A DNA stretch of 64,000 nucleotides from Gnetum montanum. Lineage: Eukaryota; Streptophyta; Gnetopsida; Gnetales; Gnetaceae. The notes under the pieces were generated by a model. The model had not been told where the DNA came from. It did not search any database and saw only the letters and a program-made list of their open reading frames with translations. Both the position numbers and the translations under genes were made by a program. The stretch's first letter is position 1. Each line of letters starts with the position of its first letter. Of this stretch, positions 22,711 to 33,270 are shown piece by piece. The stretch covers positions 204,585 through 268,584 of the forward strand of contig MNCI01011084.1 of assembly GCA_015680685.1 (NCBI GenBank). Reading direction: 5' to 3'.

Positions 22711-24459
22711 ATGAAAACTTTTCCTCGAGTTCCTTACAATAATATCAGGTAGGTATGGGATTATTGAGGGGAATGGAACTAATGGAATGACATGTGAACG
22801 ATTCATTATTACAAGACTTGACAAAACTGGTGTTCATGACAACAAGGGTGAACACCTTATTACAATGACATTAGGCCACATTTGGCAGCTGAGAGAAAAG
22901 AGGAGAGAGAAGAGAAGAAGAGAGAAGAGTCTTGCTGCTGCCAACGCCTCGATTACGCCTTCCATTGTCCATCTGTAAGTGCATCATCAATCTTACTCCT
23001 TGCATAGCTGCTTCAGTGCTGCTCCATTCCAAGTGTTTGCTCCAAATCCATTCTGTTGTTGTATGATTGCCATCTACACACAAAACACAATCATATATTA
23101 GCAAGGGTAATTGAATCATGAAGTAATGGATACCTTGCTTCGGTGTAAGTTCATTGGCTAGGTTGTGGTATGGCTGATATGGACCTGGGAATATGTTGCT
23201 GATGACTACCGAAGGTGTAGGGGTTAGGAAGAAAATTAAAAATTTCGGGGCTTAGGAGAAAATCTAAAAAAGCGGGCCCCATGCCCCCATGACTAATCGC
23301 GAACCTCCGATAGCGTTAGAATGGAGAAAGAAAAGGAGTAAGAAAGATAGGTAAAAAGGGACAACTATGGCATTGATGAAGTGGATGTCAAGATGGAAAT
23401 GAACAAAAATAAAATTAATTGCAGAATGGTAAGGAAAGGAAGTTAACTAATGTTCCAAATAGGAATGTCAGTGGGTCCTCCCCAAAGCAGGATCATGCCC
23501 TTAATGCCCTGACAAACCCACATACAAAGAGTCCGTAGGCTCTGGGAATGTCTTTTGGAACAAGAGTTAAAGTCTTAACAGCAAGAAATTACCAAAAAGA
23601 AAACAATGCATCAACCAAAATATATACACTAATGATACAACCGGCAATGAGGTGAACAATGGAGAGAAGGATGGAGAGAAGAGGATGGAATGGAATCCCA
23701 AGGACAAGGTGGTGTACAGCCCCTTGTGTGTGACATGATTAATGTGACTTGGCAAATCTCATTCCAACTCCGGGCTCAAACCAACCACTTCTAGTGACTT
23801 CGCATCAATGCATTCGGTTAAACCATCCACTTGGATAACAAGGATGCATCGTCAAAGAGCCACCACCATTCCAAAGAAATAAAGGAGAGAACGGGAAGCA
23901 AGAAGGGCCTTAGTTAGAGGGAACACTTTGGTTCCATAACCAGTGCTTGCAGCCCAAATTTTATTTCGTCTAAGGGGTGTGCTTTGAATCCTCACTTCTT
24001 CTTCTTTTGGGTTTTTTGTTTTTATGCGTGGGGACCACACCATGCAAAGACTTCTTATTTTTATTGTCTCAGCTTCCGATAATTAGGTAACAACGGAACG
24101 GTAGGAAAACTCAAGAAGAAAACATCCAAGCACCCAAGTGAATGATCATCACAAGAGCACCAAGTTCCCTTGAAGTCACATCCTTTGCAATCCTTGAGTC
24201 CTTTCTTAGTTTGAGAAATACCCAGTCACCGATTCGTTAAAGTTCTTATTAAAAGAGAACTGTACATTTCCAAGCCAAGAGAAACCATAGAGTTTGATGG
24301 ATGGATGGATGAAGTGATCTCATTGCCTGCCATATCAAAAGAATATACCTTAGTACCAACATTGTAACTTAAAGGTAAAAACCAAACATTAGCAATCAAT
24401 ATGAAAATAGTTCATACCATCAATCTGAACACTTATTGGGTGACAAACTTACAAGGTGG

Positions 24460-24460
<1 letters not shown>
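22711..24460. other. Element 2, 3' non-coding region
   Basis: About 1.8 kb lies between the end of integrase and the 3' LTR with no supported frame on either strand. Athila relatives often carry an env-like ORF here; none is seen. An internal copy of the polypurine-like motif occurs at about 23283-23293. Confidence 0.5.
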
Positions 24461-24502
<42 letters not shown>

Positions 24503-24620
24503 AGAAAAGTGTAACGATGTTGTAAAACAAAAATTAGAAAAGTTAAAGAAATTTGTAAAACAAAAATGTGTAAAACAAAAACGTTGTAAAACAAAAATGT
24601 GTAAAACAAAAATTAAAAAA
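24461..24620. repeat. (CA)n microsatellite and GTAAAACAAAAA repeat
   Basis: An approximately 38-bp AC run (24461-24498) is followed by five or so copies of TGTAAAACAAAAA with short spacers up to 24618. It lies just past the end of the integrase frame. Confidence 0.85.
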
Positions 24621-24640
24621 GAACTGAGGGCCCCATATGA

Positions 24641-25891
24641 TTAGCATAGGCGGCCATCTCCCCCATGACTGAGTTGTAAGGGAGAGATCCGAAATTGTGA
24701 GCGTGGTTGCCCGCTGGTGGAGGCGTAATTTGCACTGGCCGTTGCGGTTTCACAGAAAGGTTTTGTTTGTTGCACATTAACCGATAACCTTTTATCCGGG
24801 CTGTCGGGCTTATATATCATCATGGCTCCAGAGGGAAAGGTAGTATGAATAATATAAGGTCCCTCCCACAAGGTTTGAAACTTTGTACGTTGGGGTACAT
24901 GCGTGGGGTTCCAATAAAGGACCTTATCTCTTGGTTGGTACTTAAACCTTCGTATCCTTAAGTCATGACGTTGTTTACTGTGTGCCTTGTGCAACTCATT
25001 TAACAATAGTGCAACCAATCTATTCTCGTCTAACACATTCAAAGTTGCTAGTCGTTGTTTTTGTGCTAGGTCGAGATCCAGGTGAAGTTCACAAGTCATG
25101 GATAGTGTACGGAGCTCACTCTGTATAGGGAGTTTTGGAAGTTTCCCGTACAATAGCTCATAGGGAGAATATCTTGTAGGGAGCTTCCAAGTGGAACGAT
25201 ATGCCCAAAGAGTGTCATTCAATTTCGTGCTCCATTCTCGCCTAAATTTGCTAACTGTTCATGTTAATATTCTGGTAATCTCTCTATTAGTAACCTCAGC
25301 TTGACCATTAGCTTGGGGGTGGTAAGGTGTGGTCAGTTTATGCTCAATCCCTAAGCGTTGCATCAACTTTATAAAGGTTGCACCTATAAAATGTGTTTCA
25401 TTATCTGAAATAAGTGCACGTGGCACACCAAACTTGTTAACGATTTGTTGTTGTACAAATCGTGCAGCTGTAGATGATGTGCAATCTGTTACAGGAGTTG
25501 CTTCAGCCCATTTGGTTAAATAATCAATAGCAATGATTATATAAGCTTTTCTATTGGACATTGATGTAATCGGTCCCATAAAATCTATCCCCCAGATGTC
25601 AAAGGGTTCTAAAGGCTGAATCCATTGTTGCGGAACCTCCATCCTAGCAGTAATTCCCCCATCACATTGGTGGCGCTCACAGGATTGGGCGAAATGATGG
25701 GTGTCCCGAAATAGTGTTGGCCAATAATATCCTGCAAGCAGGATTTTAGTGGTCGTTCGTCTCCCAGCATAATGACCCCCATAAGGGCCCTCATGAGCAT
25801 CCTGGAGAACTTTTAATTGATCTTGATCGGGTACACACCATCGAACCAAACCATTAGGGCAGACTTTATAAAGTTGTCCCTCGATTTCCAT
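24641..25891 (-). pseudogene. pol: Element 2 integrase
   Basis: Two minus-strand frames (25891-25259 and 25222-24641) separated by one stop encode the integrase. The N-terminal zinc-binding region has HEGPYGGHYAG and SCERHQC, so one Cys of the HHCC set appears to be replaced by His. The catalytic core has WGIDFMGP (Asp), ALISDNETHF (Asp) and HPQANGQAEVTNRE (Glu), giving the D,D-35-E triad. The C-terminal part has LWAYRSTWKLPTRYSPYELL followed by a KVLYWNP and LWEGPY module. No chromodomain follows, consistent with a non-chromovirus lineage. The product would join the cDNA to host DNA. It is broken by the stop but otherwise well conserved. Confidence 0.9.
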
Positions 25892-25915
25892 AAAGTATTT
25901 TATTTTGTGAAGAAA

Positions 25916-26760
25916 CTATTGTTTCTTCCTAAATTTTAATCCCTGTGGTATTTGTTGCGAAGTGAGATAAGTGAGAATGCCACTATACCAGTTTACTTTC
26001 GTGGGTTGATTATTTATTACACCAGCAAAGAGGGTTTCATTAGGAAAATGGTCAGATACCGCATACTCATCCTCTTTGTTGTCCCAATGCAACCGAGATA
26101 GGTGATCGGCGACAACATTCTCGGTACCCTTGTGGTCTACAATAGTTAAATCGAACTCCTGAAGAATCACCAGCCAACGTATGATACGTGGGCTAACCGT
26201 TGGTTTATTCATAAGGAACCTAATTGCACTATGATCTGTGTGGATATATACCTTGTAACCTAATACATAGTGCCTAAATTTATCCAATGCAAACACAAAA
26301 ATCATTAATTCTTTTTCTGTGGTCATGTAGCTAAGTTGTGCACCGGTGATACTCTTACTGGCACAATGGATGTAATAAGGCTGTTTTTGTTCATCTAGTT
26401 GTGTCAGTATAGCTCCTAAAGCATAATTGGATGCATCGGTCATGATATGGAACAGTCTGGACTAGTCAGGTGCTTGTAGAATAGGAGTTTCCACAAGCCT
26501 CTGTTTAAGAGCTTGGAATTCTTGTTCACATTCCCTAGTCCATTCGAATGGTGCATCTTTTTTCATTAATTCTACCAACGGTTTGGCAACTTTGGAAAAG
26601 TTCGCAATAAACCTCTTGTAGTAGCCAATGTGTCCAAGGAATGACCTAACGTCTTTAATAGTTTCTGGTTGTCGGGTGATTCCTTAGATGGCCTTAATTT
26701 TTTCTGGATCTACCTCAATTCTTGATTCCAAAATTTTTTTCCCCAGCACGATGCCTTCTT
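25916..26760 (-). pseudogene. pol: Element 2 RNase H and RT connection
   Basis: The minus-strand frame 26443-25916 holds the RNase H. MTDASNYALGAIL (Asp), TTEKELMIFVFALDKFRHY (Glu) and YIHTDHSAIRFL (Asp) keep the catalytic residues, and GTENVVADHLSRL is the closing block typical of Athila/Tat. Upstream, 26760-26450 codes the connection (VRSFLGHIGYYKRF) broken by three stops, some at positions where relatives have Trp (TGG to TAG). The domain degrades the RNA strand of the replication hybrid. Confidence 0.9.
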
Positions 26761-26779
26761 GAACCATCAAATGGCTCTT

Positions 26780-27460
26780 CTACCAGTTGAGCTTAAGGTT
26801 GGTTTCAACACATCGTTTCAATACTTGCTCCAACCGGTTGAGGGCTTGATCAAAGCTCGTCCCATAGGTGGAGAAGTCATCCATGAAGACTTTTACTCCA
26901 TTGCCTATTTGTTGTTGAAAAATACTTAGAACTAAGCGTTGGAACGTGGCAGGTGCATTGCACAAGCCAAAAGGCATTTGTTTATATGCGAACATTCCCC
27001 AAGAACTGGTGAACGTTGTTTTTGCTTGGTCTTCTGGTGCAATTCGTATTTGGTTGTACCCACTATATTCATCCAGAAAACTGTAATAAAGATGCCCTGC
27101 TATAGTGTCTAAGACTTGGTCCAAAAATGGCAATGGGAAGTGGTCTTTGAATGTTGCCATATTTAACAGCCTAAAATATATACATATCCTCCATTTACCT
27201 CCCTTTTTCGGTACGATGACAAGAGGGCTAACCCATTCACTGTCAGCGATAGGGTAAATGAGCCCTGCTTTGAGAAGTTGTTCTAGTTCTTCTTTAACAA
27301 TTTGTTTTAGTTTCGGGTTCAACCGCCTCTGGGGTTGCTTGCGAGGTTTCATAGAGGGGTCTGTATAAATCCTATGTTGGCATATCTGAGGATCTATTTC
27401 AGTTAGTTCAGGGTATGACCAAGCAAAGGCGGTTGACCACTTGTTTATCACCCTTAGCAA
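26780..27460 (-). pseudogene. pol: Element 2 reverse transcriptase
   Basis: A 226-residue minus-strand frame holds the RT fingers and palm: EELEQLLKAGLIYPIADSEW, SPLVIVPKKGGKWRICI, DHFPLPFLDQVLDTIAGH, FLDEYSGYNQI (first catalytic Asp block), MPFGLCNAPATFQR and VFMDDFSTYG, with both Asp residues of the polymerase box kept. The wording (FPLPF.DQ, YSGYNQI, FMDDFS.YG) is that of the Athila/Tat branch of Ty3/gypsy. A stop after KLNW ends the frame. The protein is not functional as written, but the catalytic residues are intact. Confidence 0.93.
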
Positions 27461-27463
27461 AAT

Positions 27464-28300
27464 TTATTTTTGCGTGGGCACGAGCTTTGCGTTGATGATC
27501 ACCGATTTTCCATTTTTGAGGGTCACATATTCCAGACCGGTGGGTAACGATTTTAACTCTAGGGGCTCTTGTTTAAACTCCTCAGGAATCTCTAACTTCC
27601 CCCAATTAATATTTTTGGAGTTAAAGGCTGGAAGTTGACAACGGACTTGCTCCAATATGTCTACACTTTCAAGGTAAGCACTAGTTATTCCCTCAGCTAG
27701 TTCCATGCAGGTAGTTGGGTTGTTATCTTTATCAGCCATCANCCGATCGCATGCAGGCAATGTTAAACTCCGCATTACCCATGATTTCTGCACGCAATGA
27801 CACCCTGTGTCACTATATGCGATGCATGAAACTCTTTTCCTCTCAATTTTCCCAAACGTATTTGTCTTTGATATTTCTAGGGAAAGGTTACGAATTCCTA
27901 AGTGTGCGTTGATTGTATTTAGCCATGCCCTTCCCATGATAATTGGGAAATCTCATTTATCATTGTTTATTTCGATCACTAGGAAATCGACTGGATATGA
28001 CCATCCACCGATAGTGGTAACAATGTCTTCAACCTGTCCCAGAGGAACAGTGATGGATTGGTCAGCCAGCTCTAGGTGAACGTTGCTCTTCTTGAGTGGA
28101 GGCAGGTTCTAGGTTTTATATAGTTTTTGTGAGATTAAGTTGACCCCAGAACCTGAGTCGAGAAGAGCCCTATGGGGTTCATTCCCAGCAACTTGGAGGT
28201 AAACTAAGGGGATTCCCAGATCTGATAATTTCTTTGAAAGGTGGCCAACCTTGATCCAGTCAGTTACTGTATGCGTTAACATAACTGTATGCATTGGACA
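27464..28300 (-). pseudogene. pol: Element 2 protease region
   Basis: On the minus strand the frame 28294-28109 ends with ALLDSGSGVNLISQKLY, a retropepsin active site (DSG). The next broken part reads GQVEDIVTTIGGWSYPVDFL and then IIMGRAWLNTINA (27937 on), the strand and ILGRpW-type block that closes the domain. The downstream frame to 27464 leads toward RT. One stop near 28108, another near 27955 and one ambiguous base (27742) interrupt it. Confidence 0.85.
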
Positions 28301-28447
28301 TGATTTCGTTGCTGGAGGATTTCCCGAAACCGTGTTGGGTATGGGAGTGTTAGGATGTTTAACTACTTGTGATGGCGAAGGCTTGGTTGGATTGTTGGTC
28401 CTAAGGAAGGGTCTTTTTGGTGAACGATTGTTAGAACCAACTGATAT

Positions 28448-30570
28448 TTAAGGCTTGGATGCCCTTGCAGTGTTAGGTTGTTGCAGTTGAGCGGGATTTA
28501 CTCTAGGCTTTGTTGGAGCGGTTGGTGGTGCAGCCACAGGCGCAAGAGATGCGAATGGATTTGGAGGATATCGTGGGTATGTGACGCTTCCCGAAGGAGA
28601 AGGAATCCTAAAATATTCCTGAACTTGGTAGTAACATGGAGGTTTTATGTGACCCATAGAGTCACCTGGGAAAGTCGGTCGCTACACAGGGTCAGGCTGC
28701 TGGTAAGGGTACTGATGTGTTGGCAGTGGCATCCCCCATGACTGTGGGTATTGCCACTGCTGGTGTTGTCCACTGGGCTGTGGAGGCATTCCACTTGGGT
28801 AATATGTCAAGGGTTGGTGGAACTGCCTTGGGTTACCTTGTGGATAAGGTAACCTTCGGGGTGTTTGCCGTTGATTAAGTCTTGGATTTAATGCATACAC
28901 CCCAAACTCCTGTAGATGTGAGATAATTGGGCAACATCCCTTAGGATGGTCATAATAGCAGACCTCACATCCACTATCATTGTCTGAATCAGAATTCATA
29001 GCCTCATCGGAGATAGGAATTTTCCCCTTACCCTTGTTATGTGCAGGGCTTAAGTTTCTCTGCTTGGTTTTGCCTTTNNNNNNNNNNNNNNNNNNNNNNN
29101 NNNNNNNNNNNNNNNNNNNNNNNNNNNNNNNNNNNNNNNNNNNNNNNNNNNNNNNNNNNNNNNNNNNNNNNNNNNNNNNNNNNNNNNNNNNNNNNNNNNN
29201 NNNNNNNNNNNNNNNNNNNNNNNNNNNNNNNNNNNNNNNNNNNNNNNNNNNNNNNNNNNNNNNNNNNNNNNNNNNNNNNNNNNNNNNNNNNNNNNNNNNN
29301 NNNNNNNNNNNNNNNNNNNNNNNNNNNNNNNNNNNNNNNNNNNNNNNNNNNNNNNNNNNNNNNNNNNNNNNNNNNNNNNNNNNNNNNNNNNNNNNNNNNN
29401 NNNNNNNNNNNNNNNNNNNNNNNNNNNNNNNNNNNNNNNNNNNNNNNNNNNNNNNNNNNNNNNNNNNNNNNNNNNNNNNNNNNNNNNNNNNNNNNNNNNN
29501 NNNNNNNNNNNNNNNNNNNNNNNNNNNNNNNNNNNNNNNNNNNNNNNNNNNNNNNNNNNNNNNNNNNNNNNNNNNNNNNNNNNNNNNNNNNNNNNNNNNN
29601 NNNNNNNNNNNNNNNNNNNNNNNNNNNNNNNNNNNNNNNNNNNNNNNNNNNNNNNNNNNNNNNNNNNNNNNNNNNNNNNNNNNNNNNNNNNNNNNNNNNN
29701 NNNNNNNNNNNNNNNNNNNNNNNNNNNNNNNNNNNNNNNNNNNNNNNNNNNNNNNNNNNNNNNNNNNNNNNNNNNNNNNNNNNNNNNNNNNNNNNNNNNN
29801 NNNNNNNCTTCCTGTCGAGGTCTTTCATCTTCTTTACTTTTACCCTCTCTGTTGTGCTCACGATGGTTGTGCCCAGATGTGGAAGGAGAGTGTGAATGGT
29901 GAGATGAAGGAGAAGAGGAAGGGGATCCATCACCATGGCAATGTTTCTTACCTTCTCTTCGGCTTCTTCGGCCCCGATCGTTGTAACGATCTAAGTGTCC
30001 ATCCTTAGTGTGAGTAGTTGTTCCTGCCATGAATAGTTGGTGTTCACTGGGATCAGAGCCCATAGCATGTACAGTTGATCGAAGGCCCTAATGCCTAACC
30101 TCTTCACCATTGTGAGGGGGAGGAACATCATTTTCTAGGAAACCCATTGTGAGGCGTTCCTCGTCTCCTATTTTACTAAGGACATGGGGGACCTTGCTCT
30201 TCAACAATGAGTGTTGGCTCTCCTTCCTTAAGTCCCGAATATGTTGGGCATCTGTGGGATGATAATCCCTTATGTCAAAGTTATCCAGAATGTATTCCGC
30301 AAATAGTTCTTACATGCCAATCTGTGCTAAAGCACGCAAAAGCATGTTAGGGACTGATCGATCCAGGGGTAACACAATGTTACCTTGCAAATCTCTCCAC
30401 CGCAGTTGTTCTTCTTCATGGAGAATAAAAGTAAAATCAGGCACATACTCATTGGGATGAGTATATGTCACCTTAGATTGCTGAGGACTTGGCTAGTTCA
30501 GGTTATGTGTATATCGCTGACTGTCTTCCGTGTTATCCTTAGGTGAGTTAACCTTATGAGAAGAAGCCAT
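28448..30570 (-). pseudogene. gag: Element 2 gag, with assembly gap
   Basis: The likely start is the ATG at 30570 on the minus strand (MASSHKVNSPKDN), about 120 bases inside the primer site. One TAG interrupts near 30497. The capsid part includes EEEQLRWRDLQGNIVLPLDR. A Ser/His-rich and acidic-basic stretch (SPSSSPSSHHSHSPS) follows and then 730 Ns. After the gap the frame has CEVCYYDHPKGCC, a near-canonical zinc knuckle, and a Pro/Gln/Tyr-rich tail (28999-28448). Gag forms the particle and packages RNA. The missing centre prevents judging the capsid fold. Confidence 0.75.
29078..29807. other. Assembly gap (730 N)
   Basis: This is a run of unknown bases inside Element 2 gag. Long open frames predicted across it on both strands are artefacts of the Ns. 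It adjoins a low-complexity Ser/His-coding stretch. Confidence 0.99.
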
Positions 30571-30692
30571 TTTACTGGTGTGCTATTCACCGTTATATAT
30601 GTTCTTATTTAACTAATTAACCCAAAGGTTCGTTAAGGCTCACAACGATGTGAAAGATTTCCTAATGTTCTAATTGGCGTACAAACACTTAG

Positions 30693-30710
30693 TCCCCGGC
30701 AACGGCGCCA
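30693..30710 (-). other. Element 2 primer-binding site (tRNA-Asp)
   Basis: Minus-strand TGGCGCCGTTGCCGGGGA is complementary to the 3' end of plant tRNA-Asp and begins one base after the 5' LTR. The same primer type is used by Athila-lineage elements. Confidence 0.92.
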
Positions 30711-31548
30711 ATGATGAGTGGCGAGGTACCCCTACACTCAACCATACGAAACGAGCGTAGCACGCGCGATCCGGTCGAACTCCGCAGACTAAATGCCTAA
30801 ACGCCGCAAGGAACACTTGGGGTTAATTAATCGTTGTCTTCCCAGACTTACTTGTTGTTGTCACAGTGTATGGTTAAGTAAGTCCGAGGTATATGATTTT
30901 TTTGGTCTTTTCCGGTTTATCTCCTATGCTAAGGGGTGAAGGGTTGAGAGACTAAAACTAACTCTAACTACAGCACTAAGTCCTAGCGTCAGCATCCGTT
31001 CCCACTTGTTGTACACACCCTGAACTGTGCAATTGTCGCTACCAAACGCTAATCGTTACTAGGATTACCACACGTAACGCACGTGCTCAAAGTGGTCATA
31101 CTGAGGCACCTAATTAGCCTAAGTGTGACAAGCAGCTGATTCCTTGACTAGCCGTACACATCTATAGATGCTCGTAATCAAGTCGTACTTGTCCCACGTT
31201 CTAGGAGGTAAGGGTAAGAGAATCTAATCGCGATGAGTAGCCGATTCCTTGGCTAGCCGTACACATTCGTCAATGCTCGTAACCAAGTCGTACTCATGCC
31301 GCGTTACTAGGAAAGCAATAAATAACATTAAATAAACCTATCCATGCACTGCAAGGTTTATCCACAAAGATCGTCTTTATTGCCGTACACAACTTGTGTT
31401 CAGGTACAAAGTTGCTCGAATAAAGAACCATTCACTTGGGGGACTCCTACTGCGGGCACATGGAAAATATTCTATCTCTGGGGTGATCAATCCGCCAGAG
31501 CTTCGCTACTTTACGCCTAGCCTCCGAAATGAGGGGAGTGCTGCCTCT

Positions 31549-31556
31549 TATTTATA
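31549..31556 (-). promoter_or_regulatory. TATA box of Element 2 5' LTR
   Basis: TATAAATA on the minus strand lies about 150 bases from the LTR start and directly downstream of the GATATC palindromes. The same arrangement occurs in the 3' LTR and the solo LTR. Confidence 0.7.
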
Positions 31557-31571
31557 GATTTGGCCGCAGAC

Positions 31572-31684
31572 TGCGATATCACGTACGCGATATCGCAGGG
31601 GATGCGATATCGCGGCGGACGCGATATCGCAGGGGATGCGATATCGCGGCGGACGCGATATCGCGTATGCGATATTGTGGCCTA
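31572..31684. repeat. GATATC palindrome array, 5' LTR (about 7 units)
   Basis: Seven units of or near GCGATATCGC lie in tandem, mostly at 17-bp spacing, with two spacers that alternate (AGGGGAT and GGCGGAC). The outer units are slightly decayed (GATATCAC, GATATTGT). The array sits in U3 just upstream of the TATA box. Confidence 0.92.
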
Positions 31685-31703
31685 TGCGAATCGCATCTCA
31701 TCA

Positions 31704-32880
31704 CAATTCAATAAAATTTTTTGTTATGATGTTCATCCTAAGTTCTTTGGATTTCAACCATCAAAACATAGGCTAAAATAAAGCTCACGATAAATACAAT
31801 CATCATAATCTTCATCAAACTCCTAATTACAATTATAAATCATGTCTTAGTCCTTATAAATATTTAAAAAATGGCATTTTTTCCATCACTAATTAAGCAA
31901 ACTTACTTCTTCTATGATTATTTTCTTTGTAGGGAAAAGCACTATGCAACTCATTGTTTGCAAAAGATCAAAAAAATGGACATAGGAAAAAGTAAAAAGA
32001 ACAAAATTAATACTATAGTTTTTTATGATTTAAAAGAGAATCAGTATATTTTTTACAATATTGGCAGTGAGGATCTAACATATGGACATATAGAAATTTT
32101 CTCAAAGTCTAAACCTGAAGTTGAAAATCCAACTTCCCAAGACACAGATCTAGGTTCTGATTATGACATAAGCTACTGTAATATGATTACCACTAGGGAT
32201 GGTATAAAAGTTTTACAAGAAGAAACAATAAAACTTAGAAATAAATTAGCTAAAATTCCTATATGGAACACTGACAAAGAATGGCTTTAGAAAGATAGAT
32301 CGATAGGAATCAAATCCTATCAAGATTTGTCCATAAAAAACTAGAACCTCCTATAAATCTCAAGGAATGAACTCAATGTGAAGAAGAATTCTTTGATGGA
32401 GAATCATTTTAACAAATAAGAGAACTAGAATCTACAATCATTAGACATATCCATCTCTCCAAATCCATCCTTAGACAAGCAAGGATTAACCAGCTAAGAT
32501 AATTTATACAAAGAGCATAATTTGAGCTCCATGGACTAAAGTGCGAAGAAGCTATCTTTCAAGGACAACAATATGAAAAATAAATTTTAGAAAAACAACA
32601 TGAAACTAATGAACTGTACACAATTATGAATTTGATAATGAATGTTACAATTCTTCTTATTTGTACATTTTAGATAAAATTTCATGTTAGTAAGCCATAT
32701 GAAGTAGATGGTCTATTAGATTCTGGTGTAGAATCTTGTCTCTGTAGATTGAGAGTCATCCCCAAAGATTTGGTGCAGCCACACCATCAAATTTAAGGAC
32801 ATGAGATGAATACTAGATCCACTTATTTCAAGATCACACTTAGAAAACTTAAAAGATTTGTGAGATTTAAGCCAAAAAGA
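31704..32880 (+). pseudogene. Endogenous pararetrovirus, second copy, capsid end to protease
   Basis: This continues the plus-strand copy broken by Element 2. The frame 31871-32290 contains a Cys/His knuckle remnant (LCREKHYATHC, first Cys lost) and a region matching the minus-strand copy. After stops, VDGLLDSGVESCLCR at about 32706-32750 is an aspartic protease site with DSG intact. No RT follows; recognisable similarity fades by about 32880. It is a dead genomic copy. Confidence 0.7.
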
Positions 32881-33270
32881 GAATATTGATTATTAAATAT
32901 CATTGACAGTAGGTTGTGGGAATGACAAGTGATTATTCTTAGAGATAGATACAAATTCAAATAAATAACAAATATAGAATTGAACCTAACTTGTGAAAGA
33001 ACAAGCCATCGTGTTTATAATACTCTTATCATGGTAGACATCAAATTTTGGTAGTTTGGCATGTTTATGTTGGGACGTTAAGAGCAAAAATTTTCTAAGT
33101 GTTGAATTAATACTAATGCTAAAATCAACACTTGCGTCATCACTTTCAACTCCTTCATAATGCTTCTCACTTGTATTCTAATCTTAATCTTAGCTCCTTG
33201 GGCTCTTTGACAATTAGCTGACATCAATTTTAGGACATCAAAGGTTAGTTTTGACTTATTCAAAGTCAAT
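32881..33270. other. No gene recognised
   Basis: This is AT-rich sequence between the pararetrovirus protease and Element 3. Its last five bases (TCAAT, 33266-33270) may be the target duplication of Element 3. Confidence 0.3.

Larger units (their letters stand above)
21720..31703 (-). mobile_element. Element 2: full-length Athila-like Ty3/gypsy element
   Basis: This is a complete LTR retrotransposon read on the minus strand. The LTRs are 30712-31703 (5') and 21720-22695 (3'). A perfect 5-bp target duplication CAATT lies at 21715-21719 and 31704-31708. The primer site TGGCGCCGTTGCCGGGGA (30693-30710) is complementary to tRNA-Asp, with a one-base spacer. Gag, protease, RT, RNase H and integrase follow in the Ty3/gypsy order. 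The RT and RNase H wording and the tRNA-Asp primer fit the Athila lineage. It is inserted in the pararetrovirus capsid region. Several in-frame stops and a 730-base assembly gap are present, so it is probably inactive. It is the best preserved element in the window. Confidence 0.93.
30712..31703 (-). repeat. Element 2, 5' LTR (992 bp)
   Basis: Plus-strand termini are TGATGAG and CTCATCA, an inverted pair. On the minus strand the U3 is very short: palindrome array at 31570-31690, then a TATA box TATAAATA at 31549-31556, so most of the LTR lies downstream of the predicted start. The CAATT duplication follows at 31704-31708. Confidence 0.94.

Noticed and set aside
22787-23119. Opposed 63- and 82-codon frames in the 3' region of Element 2
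   Set aside because: They overlap around a purine-rich AGAGAGAAGAG tract and have no motif; no env-like ORF is supported.
28980-30063. Long open frames on both strands across the gap
   Set aside because: They are open only because 730 bases are N. Only the minus-strand gag frame on either side is supported.
31572-31684. CRISPR-like array because of regular palindromic repeats
   Set aside because: Spacers alternate between only two 7-bp sequences, the array lies in the U3 of an LTR next to a TATA box, and the DNA is plant. It is a minisatellite-like promoter array.
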